Below, piece by piece: positions 35,478 through 45,541 of a stretch of 64,000 bases of DNA (position 1 is its first letter; each line of letters begins with the position of its first letter). Below the pieces are notes generated by a model. It saw only the letters and a program-made list of their open reading frames with translations, ran no database searches and was not told the DNA's origin. A program made the position numbers and the translations under genes. The DNA comes from Lomentospora prolificans (taxonomy: Eukaryota > Ascomycota > Sordariomycetes > Microascales > Microascaceae). The stretch is taken from contig JARFXM010000011.1 of NCBI GenBank assembly GCA_029532625.1, positions 2,666,001-2,730,000 on the forward strand, in the 5' to 3' direction.

Positions 35478-37516
35478 ATGTCATTCAACCCGACTCCCCC
35501 ACGGCCCTACATTGGCTTGTGGAATAACTACGCCGACGGTGGGCAGCTTACCCTGACGCTAGAGGAAACGCAGGCTGGTCTTCTCGCATCGTTCCTCGTC
35601 ATCTTCGCGGGTATCGCCGCCCTGAGCGGGTGGAACATTGTGCGATTTACCCTGCACCAATCCCGCTCAAGCAGCGACATTCACGATGGCATGCATCACC
35701 AAATACAAGCCATTCTCCGCAACAGCACCGGCCTCGTCCAGGCCCTCCAGTTAATTTTCCAGGTTGCCAAAGCATGGCGTGCCCGTCTCGGCGTCGCTCG
35801 GGTCACCCGCCGGCTATTCTTCGTCTTCTTCATCGCCTTCATCTTCTTCATCGCCACGACGTTTGCTCAGCTCTTCATCTCCCTTACTTGGTCCACGGCC
35901 GGAGCGCAGTTCCTTATCCAGACCGATTCCTGCAGTTTTTTCTTCCCCGGCCTAGAGGCTCAGCGATTGAGGGCGGACCAGTCAGAGTTCATTTACTTAA
36001 AGAGCAGGCTCGAGGCCGCCATGATATATGAGCGCCTCTGCTATTCCGAGGGTGCGGATACCCGTGCGCCCGAGTGTTCAACGTTGCCAATGCCGGTCAT
36101 TGAGATTGATCAAGAAGATGACACCTGCCCCTTTGCCGACGTGAGCCTGTGTATCTCGAGCAACAGCGTGCCGGTTCGGTTGGTGGCGACTGTCAATTCC
36201 AACACCCACCTCGGCATGAATTCCGACGACGAAGACTCCATCATTTACAGGCGGACGGCGCGGTGCTCGCCTATCCAGAACAATCGCGTCAAAGCCGGGA
36301 CAGATGGTTTGGAATTCATGTACGGCCCCTTTACGGGAAATCCCGACTCGGAAGCGACATTCGTCTACCCCGATAGCGCACGCTCCATGACTAGCTATCT
36401 GGTCGAGTAAGTACAGAAACTGTGAAATCCTCCGAAAAGGGGGATATACAAGGCCGAAGGAAAAGGAAAAAAGGAAATACTAACCATGTCTACAGAGCGG
36501 CGCGCTATGACTCCGCTTCATTAGCCAACGGCGATTTCGTGTGGGCACCCAACAGCACCATCATCCCTCCTCCCACTGAAGCCAACAACTCGGCGTCCAT
36601 CTTCTTCGTCATGACTAACAACGTCACAAACGTATCGCCCACAAGCGACCCTCTGTTCGGCGTAGACCCGGCGGGGAGCCCGGTCAAAGTCCTCGCCTGC
36701 ATCGAAGAGCATGAACTCTGCAACCCGAACCTCCCCTCGCTGAACCAATGCAAGAGTTTCGCCCCCGCCGATGACATATTTGCCCTCGTCGACTCACTTG
36801 GCCTGAATGAGCGCCAGAACGGCACGGCGCTGCGCCTGACGATCAATCTCCTGCGCGAGGACCTGGGCCAGATCGTCAACTTTGCTCCAGGAGATATCAT
36901 CATGGCGGGGAAAACCGTCCTCTACGGCGAGCAGTACGATATCCTCCCCGTCGACCAGTGGCGCCGGGAAGTAAAGCGATGGTTCGCCATGTCGCTGTCC
37001 CTCCTCCAATCCGACGCCGTGCAGTTCTCGACGGTGCAAAAGGATGCTACCCTCCGGGACTACTTTACCGCCATAGTCGACGAGCCGTGGGTCACCTCAT
37101 GCAAGAACCAGCGGATTCGCAACGTAGAAGGTGTCCGCAACTTCAACTTCCTGGCCATCGTCCTCATCTTCTCTATTGGCTTCATCATCATCTCTATCGG
37201 CGGCTTCGTCGAGCCCGTCGTCGGCTTGGTCCGCCGGATGTCGGGCAAAGGAGAAGACAGGTCACTGACCTGGGTGTTTGACGGTGTCCTTCAGCTCCAG
37301 AGGCTCGCATACGGTGCCGTCGGTGTCGAGAAGTGGCAGCCTGGCGTCACGGATGTACCGACCACGGACGAAAAGGTGTGGCCTGTGATCGACTTGAAGG
37401 TTGTTGCGACGGCGGAGTCGATATACGATTCGGATATGAGCCCGATTTCGAGGGGTAGTCCGATCACGCCGATTTCCAAGACGAGCGGGACTTGGATGCT
37501 GAAGAGGGATGTGTAG
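35478..37516 (+). CDS. Large membrane protein with glycosylated ectodomain, unidentified
   Basis: Exons 35478-36406 and 36496-37516 give 649 residues; the splice turns GTC-GA into Val-Glu and continues AARYDSASL. Three strong hydrophobic segments are seen: LLASFLVIFAGIAALSGW (about 37-54), LFFVFFIAFIFFIATTFAQLF (about 115-136) and FLAIVLIFSIGFIIISIGGF (about 550-570). Between the second and third lies a domain of about 410 residues with many cysteines (CSFF, LCYSEG, ECST, TCPF, LCIS, RCSP, ACIEEHELCNP, QCKSF) and N-x-S/T sites (NNSAS, NNVTN, NGTAL). It is therefore probably extracytoplasmic and disulfide-bonded. The tail is Ser/Thr-rich and cytosolic. Similar architectures are common as uncharacterised families in filamentous fungi; I cannot name a function. 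Confidence 0.8.
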
Positions 37517-38145
37517 CTGGGGATGTGTTTACTTTTTCTTTTTTTTCTTTTTGATAATCAGATACCCTGGGATAAGGAGCAATTCGGTTGTATGCTCTGA
37601 TGTATTAAGGCTTGTAAAGGTACGAATACTAATGAAATTCATAATTTACATTGAGTTCGCATGTACTACTCAAGGAAGCTGCAAAACGTTTCGAGATGCG
37701 GTCAAGACGGAACCGGTGACGGCGCGTTCCATCATCTTCAATCGGCTGGAACCAAAGAGTTTGTGGGTTAAACGCCCCAAAGTGCTCTTGCAGGTTAATA
37801 AGTCGTTCTTAGCTCGCCTAGAATGCTCGCGTATGACCATAGGCCATCATCTAGTAGACGTAGACGTGCGAAACATGGTATGCGATTGCAAAATGGTCTG
37901 GAGGATTCCTCGTTTAAGTGCGAAGCTGACGAACAAGGCAAGAGACGATCGCTCTGGAATGGCCCAGAGGGTTGAAGAGTCAAGCAAATATCCATATTGC
38001 CGGGAAGGCAAGATGATGACTCTTTTGAATTGACGGAAAACCCGCTTCACTCACAACATCTCGCAACGCACACCCGGAGCCAAATAATAATAATAATAAT
38101 AATAAATAAATAAAAGCCCTTGGAGCGGGAATATTCTTGAGCCAT
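37517..38145. other. Convergent 3' intergenic region
   Basis: Lies between the membrane-protein gene (plus) and CHL1 (minus). Contains an AAT/AAAT simple repeat close to the CHL1 stop codon. A 174-codon open frame (37509-38033) crosses it without recognisable features. Confidence 0.55.
38082..38114. repeat. AAT/AAAT microsatellite
   Basis: Six or seven AAT units followed by three AAAT units, 30-60 nt downstream of the CHL1 stop codon. Confidence 0.9.
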
Positions 38146-40963
38146 CTATTGTTTCTTGCCCCTGAAGAAGATGCTCAATCCACCCATAACCTTGCCTAAT
38201 GCTTCACCTTCCTCACTTCCTGTGTCCATAGCCTCCGAAATCCACCCAGGAAGTTTGCTCCGTATCCTCTTGGCCGCATATCTCCGATCAACTAACACAA
38301 TAGCGGCGTAGTCCCCGCGGTGACGAATCGCCCTCCCGATACTCTGATTCACGGCCCGCATACAGGCGTTCTCGTAGAAGGAGCGGGACGCATTCTTCGC
38401 CTGAGCAGCCGCTTGTTCTTTCGTCACCGCGCCTGTATTCGTAGTTGGGGCGGCCGCAGCAGGTGTTTCGGTAGATGAAGGGGCAAGGAGACGGGAAACT
38501 GTGGTAGACTCGATGTATTCGATCCTTGCTTTCCATTCGGGGGAGTTGATGTTGGGGTAGGGGAGCCCGATAATGAGGACGCAACGGCCGAGGCGGTCAG
38601 AAAAATTGATGCCTTCGCTCATTTTGCCGCCGACTACGCTGAGGAGCAAGGCACCCTTCGTCTTGGTGTTTGGTGGTGGTTGTAATATGGCGGTGGAATA
38701 CGCCTCGAGAATCTCATCACTTGAGCCGCCTTTGGATTCCCGGAATAATACTTTCCTGGAACCGAGTCGCTCCCAAATCGAAGTAGGTGTACCCGCAGCT
38801 TTCGCCTGCCATGCTTGAACCACTTCGTCCAAATAGCCATAGCTCGGAAAGAAGGCGACAACTCCGTCAGGAACGACTGAACAAATGTTCAAAAGGGCGA
38901 CTCCGAGGTCATTGATCATGCTCTTGTCTCCTCGCCGTTGAAAGCTAAATTCAAATGTAGATGAAGCATCTCCTGCCCGAGCCCGACCAAGGGTCCACAC
39001 GGAAAGATTCTCGCGGGGAATTACGTGACCGCAGCTGAGTGTCGTGATCTTGTGGGGAGGAAGGTATGGGAATAGGTGAGTGGTGTAATCGTCGAAAGGC
39101 GACATTGTGCCGCCCGCGAGTATTACCGCGCGAGCAGAAGATGCGATGGAGGAGAAGGCATGGGTTTGCGAAAGGAGAAGGTAAGAGAGCTCAATGTCTC
39201 GTGATGTGGAGTCTAGCTTTTGATAGAAAATTCGGCCCTCGAAGCTAAGGTTTGTGAGTGCGAGTAAGAAGGAGAGAAGAGTGTGTAGAACAGGAGTCGA
39301 CGACTTGGGTGATGGCTTTTGAGTCGCTGCGTGGGAGGCAGTTTCGGGTTGCTGTTCCTCTTCAACGTAAGAGACGTAGCTTTCGATCTTGTAGGCGAGT
39401 TTGGATTCTTGAATATACTGGACGAGTTTGTACATATTGATTTGATCGATCGCCTTATGCTGGAGGAGAGAGTTTGTGTCTACGATGCCGTGTTCGGCCT
39501 ATACCAAGGTTAACAGCCATGTCAGATTCCAACATCAGAGGAGCTTACCTTTTGCTTCATGGCTCCATCCAGCCACTCGCTCAGGCCTTCAATTACACGA
39601 GCCACCCGACCAACCATGGCTCGATTCTCTCCTTTCAACTTCTTGCCGAATTTCCGCACGTAAACGCCCAGCATCTGGCGCGCACGTTTCAATTCACTGA
39701 GCTTAATCGCTGCGGCATTGACATTGGATACGGCATCCATGATGTTATGCGCCTCATCTATGATGACGACGTTGCCTTCAAGTTTGATGCCAAGAGCATC
39801 CCTGGCGCTCTTTTGTAGAAGCAGTGGGTAAGGAAGGGTGATGATTTCGGAAGCGGGAATCGCTGTTCGAGAGGCGTAATACGGACATACCGCTAGTGAT
39901 TTGCCCAAGGTGTAAAGATCCTCGATATCAGGGAGAGTAGCGAGAGCGGTATCACGAAATTGGTGAGTTTGGGACAGAGTCTCCTCGCCGGGCATGAACT
40001 TGCATTTCTTGTCTTTGGTTTTGGACTGCTGCAGCTCGGCGCATTTATCATTGATAGCGGAGAGCGACCCAAGCTTCGCAACGGATGGGTTTATGCATAG
40101 TTGTTGCCGTGAAGAGAGGGGTATAAGCTTGACGTGCTCTTTTTCATGAGGCTTGTCCTTCTCCGGCGAAGACTGGGTCCTTGTGTAGCTTGGGGGGAAG
40201 GACGGTCGGCGGAGCTCCGATATGAATTGGCTCAGCTGTGAATGCGTCCTTGAAGCATAAAAGATCTGGTATATTCGTTACTACAGTGTTCTCTACAAGG
40301 GACAGCAAGGAGACGTTGAGGCGCTACCTTTACCTCGTCCTCGAGCTTGTCTTCCGCATCATCCCTTTTCTTCGGTCCGCCTAGGCCCATACGTGCCAGT
40401 GTCTCCTTTGTTTCAGCGCTAAGCCCAGATAATGGATCATTCCCGTTTGAGGCATCCCCATTCCAGTCATCAAGAAGCCACTCGGCATCCTCGTCGACAG
40501 GTCCCTTCCTAGCACAGCTTGTCGAATCGCCCTCATCGACACGGCGCCGTTTCGCACTCCTCCGGGCCTCCATGGCCTTTTCCTTTTGCCGAATTTTCTC
40601 AAGTTGCTCTTCCCTCTCTTCCCACCGGCGCGTAAGTTCTTCACTCTTTCGTTTCAGGAGTTGCTCAACGACCCAGTCAGGCTCGTCTACAAACTTGGTG
40701 CTTATCTCTTTGAGAGCTGTCTCGTGAGAAAAGGCCTTGAAGTTACGCAGCCATGTGAGGGAAGAACAGATGAGGGAGAGCGACTTTCCAGTACCGGTAG
40801 GGCTCTCAAGGATCCCAATCTGGCCATCTCCGGCTTGGAGAACGTCGTAGACGGCTTTCATAAACTGAAGCTGCACATCATAGGGTGTGTACGGGTGATG
40901 GAAGTCTATGTCTTCATTAGGAAGGTTGCCCCTCGGAGGGGCCTTGTGAATCGGCAGCGACAT
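38146..40963 (-). CDS. CHL1: ATP-dependent DNA helicase Chl1 (DDX11/FANCJ family)
   Basis: Minus-strand exons 40963-40328, 40265-39549 and 39498-38146 give 901 residues. Motifs: Q-motif-like PYTPYDVQLQFM (about 25-36), Walker A SPTGTGKS (54-61), motif Ia ASRTHSQLSQF (about 216), four cysteines of the iron-sulfur cluster at C269, C287, C300 and C339, the DEAH box VIIDEAHN (382-385), and C-terminal helicase motifs SEGINFSDRLGR and QSIGRAIRHRGDYA. The four spaced cysteines and DEAH box place it in the XPD-like 5'-3' helicases. Chl1 works with the cohesion acetyltransferase Eco1 and Ctf4 at replication forks to establish sister-chromatid cohesion. The region between motifs I and Ia has the usual long charged insert (about 90-205). 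The donor after GTA-AAG is preferred over an overlapping GTAAAG because it keeps KIFYASRTHS intact. The gene is head-to-head with RPL28. Confidence 0.94.
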
Positions 40964-41069
40964 TGTAGAATCGAGGCATTGGAGGGTTTCCGAAGAGCCA
41001 AGGGCGAACTTTCATCCATGGGCGCGATGTGAAAGGATCCTTGTCGCGTTCTCCGAGATCGTGAGTGGA

Positions 41070-41077
41070 TCACGTGA
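41070..41077. promoter_or_regulatory. TCACGTGA palindrome (Cbf1-type site), CHL1 side
   Basis: Exact TCACGTGA about 107 nt upstream of the CHL1 start codon. The bHLH factor Cbf1 recognises RTCACRTG in yeasts. Confidence 0.5.
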
Positions 41078-41589
41078 ATATATGCATTTCCGTGCTGAAT
41101 AATCGCCAAGCGCGAGGTGGGTTCTTGAGCAAGGACGTAACGAGTTCCATGATGGCACTTCTTGTGTTGCATCGAGCTTCCAATTACAATTTTGAGAATG
41201 TTTTCAGTAGTACCGTTACGTAGTAGGTTAATAGGGCGTTGATGACGCAACATACACCTAGAGAGTAACGCGAGATGACTTTGCCTAGGACTTGATTCGG
41301 GATACCGACGCGACATATTATAGTGGAATACAAACGGATCGAAGCCAATCTGTGGCTCTCTACGTGATACCATGGCAATTCCCGGGAAGTGGCAGCTTTT
41401 CAAATGTGTCTAAATCCGCAGACCAGAAAGTCCTGGCTCCGGCTCCTCGTCCGGAGCACGGCGCCGGATTGAGTTGGGATGGATGGCGGGTCGCAGTTTG
41501 GTGGGGCTCTGAAATTTCGCTGATATCAGCTGTTTCTGACAGCTGGCCATTTTTCAAAGTCAACCGCTCGACTCAGGAAAAAGATGTGT

Positions 41590-41597
41590 TCACGTGA
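41590..41597. promoter_or_regulatory. TCACGTGA palindrome (Cbf1-type site), RPL28 side
   Basis: A second exact TCACGTGA, about 230 nt upstream of the RPL28 start codon and about 40 nt from a TTAGGG motif. Confidence 0.55.
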
Positions 41598-41637
41598 TGG
41601 ATTGACGCACAGACCAACACGCGCACACACTCTCTCG

Positions 41638-41643
41638 TTAGGG
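41638..41643. promoter_or_regulatory. TTAGGG telobox (Tbf1-type site) upstream of RPL28
   Basis: One TTAGGG at 41638-41643, about 180 nt upstream of the RPL28 ATG. Tbf1 binds TTAGGG repeats and is a ribosomal-protein regulator in Candida albicans. Confidence 0.45.
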
Positions 41644-41823
41644 CTCCGGAAGTGTGTGAGAGTGCCCTACGCTTAGGATTTACCAAAGTCCAGCCGAAGA
41701 CTATCAACCAAAAAAGAAAACCTCTGCCCACCAATCCCCACGCCAAAGTGAAGTTCGCAACTTTTCACACCCAACAACCCGAACCCAACCGCAGAGCGAC
41801 TATTTCTCGATAATACCGTCGCC

Positions 41824-42715
41824 ATGCCTACCCGATTCTCGAAGACGAGGAAACAGTACGTTTAAACCGTTTGCGTTTGATTTTTCCGGCCCAGTCGGCG
41901 GCTCTGTTGCTGGAGGGGGAGGACCGTCTCGATGCATCGTGAAAGGACTTGAAGACTGACAATCGACACAACAGCCGGGGACATGTTTCCGCCGGAAAGG
42001 GCCGAATTGGTACGAACGAACATCTGTGACCCTCGAGACGAAAACGTGGACGAAAATTCTAAAGATTGTTTGTAGGCAAGCACAGGAAGCACCCCGGTGG
42101 TCGTGGTTTGGCCGGTGGTCAGCACCAGTGAGTCCAATCTCAAGAGGAAACCCCTCTCAAAATGTCTTTTTTTACTGACCATAGTCTCTGCGCAGCCACC
42201 GTACCAACATGGATGCAAGTCTCCCACCGTCGATATACCATTTGTAGTCGAGTCCATCCAGAAATACTAACTTTGATCTCCAGAAATACCATTATGGTTA
42301 CTTTGGTAAGGTTGGTATGAGGTACTACCACAAGCAACTCAACCACTTCTGGCGCCCCACGATAAACATCGACAAGGTAAATATCCATTCCGAAGCACTC
42401 CACCGAGCCCCACCCGACTCGATTTTGAGAGAATATTTCGAGATATGGAATGAATGGACCCGATAGCAATGCAGTCAGTACTAACAGTGTATCCAGCTCT
42501 GGACCCTTGTCCCTGCCGAGACCCGTGACGCCTACATCAAGGGCGAGAAGAAGGACACCGCCCCCGTCCTCGACCTCCTTCCCCTCGGTTACTCCAAGGT
42601 CCTTGGCAAGGGCCGCCTCCCTGAGATCCCCATCGTCGTCCGTGCCCGTTATGTCAGCAAGCTCGCGGAGAAGAAGATCACCGAGGCCGGTGGTGTTGTC
42701 GAATTGGTAGCGTAA
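41824..42715 (+). CDS. RPL28: Large-subunit ribosomal protein uL15 (L28/L27a)
   Basis: Six exons: 41824-41855, 41975-42009, 42076-42127, 42196-42214, 42284-42376 and 42497-42715, giving 149 residues, the length of yeast Rpl28. The protein reads MPTRFSKTRKHRGHVSAGKG, then GGRGLAGGQHHHRTNMD, KYHYGYFGKVGMRYYHKQ, and ends GGVVELVA, matching the eukaryotic L27a/L28 (uL15) family throughout. It sits in the 60S subunit near the peptidyl-transferase region. Exon 4 has only 19 nt, and the intron after it starts with GC rather than GT; no GT donor keeps the invariant NMDKYH run. Such intron-rich 5' halves are usual for fungal ribosomal-protein genes. The promoter carries Cbf1- and Tbf1-like motifs. Confidence 0.97.
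42215..42283 (+). other. GC-AG intron in RPL28
   Basis: The donor is GAT|GCAAGT and the acceptor CTCCAG|AAATAC. Apart from the C in position 2, the donor matches the consensus (G, AAGT), which is typical of real GC-AG introns spliced by the major spliceosome. Family conservation on both sides fixes the joint. Confidence 0.9.
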
Positions 42716-43270
42716 AATACTGGAATTCTCTGTTGCATTCTAGGGGTGTCGGGACATGAAACTGGTTCGGTCGAGGAACGAAAATCTTCATAGAGGATAT
42801 TTTGAGCACAACTCGAACGACTCAAAAGGAAAGGGAATCGGACGGTTGCTCACTGCATTGACTCTATTATCAAACGAGGAGTTTTGCGAATACACCTGGG
42901 ATTGGACGTGAACAAAGACAAACGTTTCCAAACCAAAAGCAGACGGCGCAAAATACCCCTTCCGGGGGCGGGCGGACCTCTTTTCCCCCTTGGCAGTGGT
43001 GTTCGATGTTATGTGACTTCGATACTATGATATTACGACCAGACGTTGAGTGAACCATGGTGGGCAATCGATTCTGAGGCGCAAAAGAAAAGAGCATGAG
43101 GTCGATCACTCGTCTATCCACGATCCGTAGTATGTGCTAGTATTCACTAAAAATACACAATCCGAATTCACATTATGCGCCTCTCCCGTCCCCGGCACAC
43201 TGGTATCTATACCTTAACTCTTAAACCCAATGCATTAAATGTTCCTTTAAGCCTAGCGTAGTCCCACCCA
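42716..43270. other. Convergent 3' intergenic region
   Basis: Lies between RPL28 (plus) and CDC7 (minus). No repeats or genes seen. Confidence 0.6.
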
Positions 43271-44793
43271 TTATGCCTGAACAATATCCATCTCATCATC
43301 AACATCGTCACCAACCTCCGTAGGCATGTCGCGCTCTGGCAGGCGAAGGAACTCATGCTGCAATGCTTCGGTCGCGCTGATTCGCTTACTGGGATCTAGC
43401 TCCATACAGCGATTTAGGAACTCGACCGCAAGCTTCTCGTCTTCGTCAAGAGGTTGACCTTGGCCATCCTTGCCACCATCCGTTCGGCAAGTTGACCATA
43501 AAATAATCTTTTCAAGATTGAATCCATGGAGACCAATTGTGGGGATAGTAGTTTCCAACACACAGCCGTGAAGAAGACCGGCCGCCTTCATCTTCTTGGA
43601 GCCAAAAATGGTCGTAATCTCGATCAGGGCCTCCACGTCGTCAGCACTGTTGAAGAAAGGGAAGCGTCTGCTGAGGATGGTGAGGAGGATGACACCAGCC
43701 GACCAGATGTCAATCTTGGTCGTCTGCTCGGTGCACTTGAATAGCACTTCAGGGGCACGGAAGCCCCTGGTTCCGGCACGGTTCGCGCGCCTGGAAGGCC
43801 GGGTATCTGCCTTAGGATAGCCCTGCTGGGGACCAGCTTGGCCAGCCACGCTGTTCTCCGCACGACGCTTCCGCATCGACTGGCTCTCGTGGCAGAGACA
43901 CGGTCTCGAATCAGTACCTTGCCTTTCGGCAAGACCGAAATCAACCAACACGCCTCTCTTTGTGGAGGGGTCGTAGAGGAAGTTGGTGGGTTTGATGTCG
44001 CGGTGAAGAATCTTGGCCTCGTGGACCGCCTCCAGAGCGGTAAAAAGAGATCTAAGATAGATTGCCGTATCGACCACGGTCATTTGGCGGAAATAGTCCC
44101 TAAAGTCTGCATGGCGGAAGTAAGGAAGGATGGCGACAACTTGGTCGGTGTATCTGAAGGCGGTGATGAGAGGACAGACGGAGGGACAGTTGCGTAGGAC
44201 ATGGAGAAGTTCCAGCTCATTATAGATACGCGCCGGGCTAGAGGTCACGTAGATTTTCTTAATGGCGACGTACTTGGGGCGACGGCGCGTTTCGGAGTGG
44301 GAGGAGTGGTCGCGGTTCCGTTGCCTCTTCAGAGGTGGAGGAGTCCACTTCACGTTCTCTTTCTCTTCAAAGTCCCAGTTGTTAACATAGCTGTCGTACG
44401 CGAGATCCTCGGCCTTGTACACGGTTGAGAAAGTTCCTTTTTATCGCCATGTTAGTACCTGCTTCTCTTTTCCTGTGGAGGAAAGTCGCACGAACCCTCG
44501 CCAATCCGCTTAATTAACCGGTACTTCTCCTTGAAGCCTGGGATATTCCTCTGAAGTTTTTCCATGTCCTGGGTGACATGATCCGGTGCGGCCTCATCGT
44601 CGGAGCTCTCTGACGCATCGGAGCCTTCGTCCTCTTCCTCTTCCTCCTCGCTGATGGCGTCTTCGGACTCTGCCCTGACCTCCTCTGTCCTCTGCTCCGA
44701 TTCATCCTCCATGTCCATCTCGTCGGTAGGGGCGTCTTCGTGGATAGCAAAAGCCTGGTCTGGGACCGGGCGACGCATCATTGAGGGCTCCAT
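43271..44793 (-). CDS. CDC7: Cell-cycle kinase Cdc7 (DDK catalytic subunit)
   Basis: Minus-strand exons 44793-44496 and 44436-43271 give 487 residues. After an acidic N-terminus (Glu/Asp runs at about 45-70), the kinase domain starts at RLIKRIGEGTFSTVYKAED (about 91-109). An insert of about 40 residues separates the glycine loop from the catalytic lysine in VAIKKIY (K159). The catalytic loop is HRDIKPTNF (D246), the DFG is at 265-267, and APE at 327-329 comes after a long activation-segment insert. Inserts in these places (KI-1, KI-2) are a Cdc7 feature. Cdc7 with Dbf4 phosphorylates the MCM helicase to fire replication origins and also acts in meiosis. The KI-2 insert is shorter than in the human enzyme. 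The 59-nt intron falls inside the glycine loop. The gene is head-to-head with CND1. Confidence 0.93.
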
Positions 44794-45541
44794 GGTCGGT
44801 GATAGAAGAGAACCTGCCGTGTGTGGAGGAAACAGCAGGCTCTCGGCTGAGATAAGAGACGCGATCTCGTTTTTGGAGTCGAAAAAAACGACGTGGACAA
44901 TAAGGCTGCGATCTGAGAAGGACGGTGAGGGATCCCTAACGAGAGTACGTCAGGCAACACAACAATCGCGGGTATATCAGAAGCTACAGTGGTTTTGGAA
45001 GCTGGGTGAATCTATGTCTGAATTGGCACACTCGTGGGGGGGCAAACGGCGGGCTGCTGCCACTGTGGTATGTCACTCTGGGTTGTTCAGGGCTGCAGCG
45101 TGTTCTGGGAAGCCAGGCTGGCAGGTCAAAATTTAGTGGGGACGACGCGATTTCCAATGCGCTAACGCGGGCTGGATGTGCGGGGTGATTTGGGCAGATT
45201 TGGAGGGTTCACAGGGTTTGGAGGGGCGGATTTGGTGGTGGGACGAATATGAAAGCGACAATTGGTGCGACACCGCGTCGCAAAGAAAACAAAAACAAAT
45301 GGTTGCCAAGGTCGCAGCCGAACCACCACTTCATTCCACATCCATTCACATCCGACTATCACCAAACACCCGACGACCATCGTCGACTCGCAGGTCGCTA
45401 CTTTTCCTGTTTCATTGTCTTTAAATCATCCGGTTGTTCTTTCTTTCCTTTTTGTTCCCAAATTCTGGACCAAAACGTGCCACTGATACCCAACGATACA
45501 CCACCGCCTCCTTCGCCCGCCATTGTGAGGCGACCGAAACC
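44794..45541. promoter_or_regulatory. Divergent promoter region, CDC7 / CND1
   Basis: 748 bp between start codons. ACGCG cores, the heart of the MBF (MCB) G1/S motif, lie at 44859-44863, 45145-45149, 45165-45169 and, in reverse, 45274-45278. By chance about 1.5 would be expected on both strands. The perfect ACGCGT is absent. The CND1 side ends in a CA/CT-rich leader. Confidence 0.5.

Larger units (their letters stand above)
40964..41823. promoter_or_regulatory. Divergent promoter region, CHL1 / RPL28
   Basis: 860 bp between start codons. It contains two copies of the palindrome TCACGTGA, one near each gene, and a TTAGGG telobox on the RPL28 side. The last 100 bases before RPL28 are CA-rich without G runs, as in fungal ribosomal-protein leaders. 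Confidence 0.65.

Noticed and set aside
37509..38033. 174-codon plus-strand frame after the large membrane protein
   Set aside because: It begins inside the preceding stop/3' flank and translates into mixed, non-protein-like sequence in an AT-rich 3' region.
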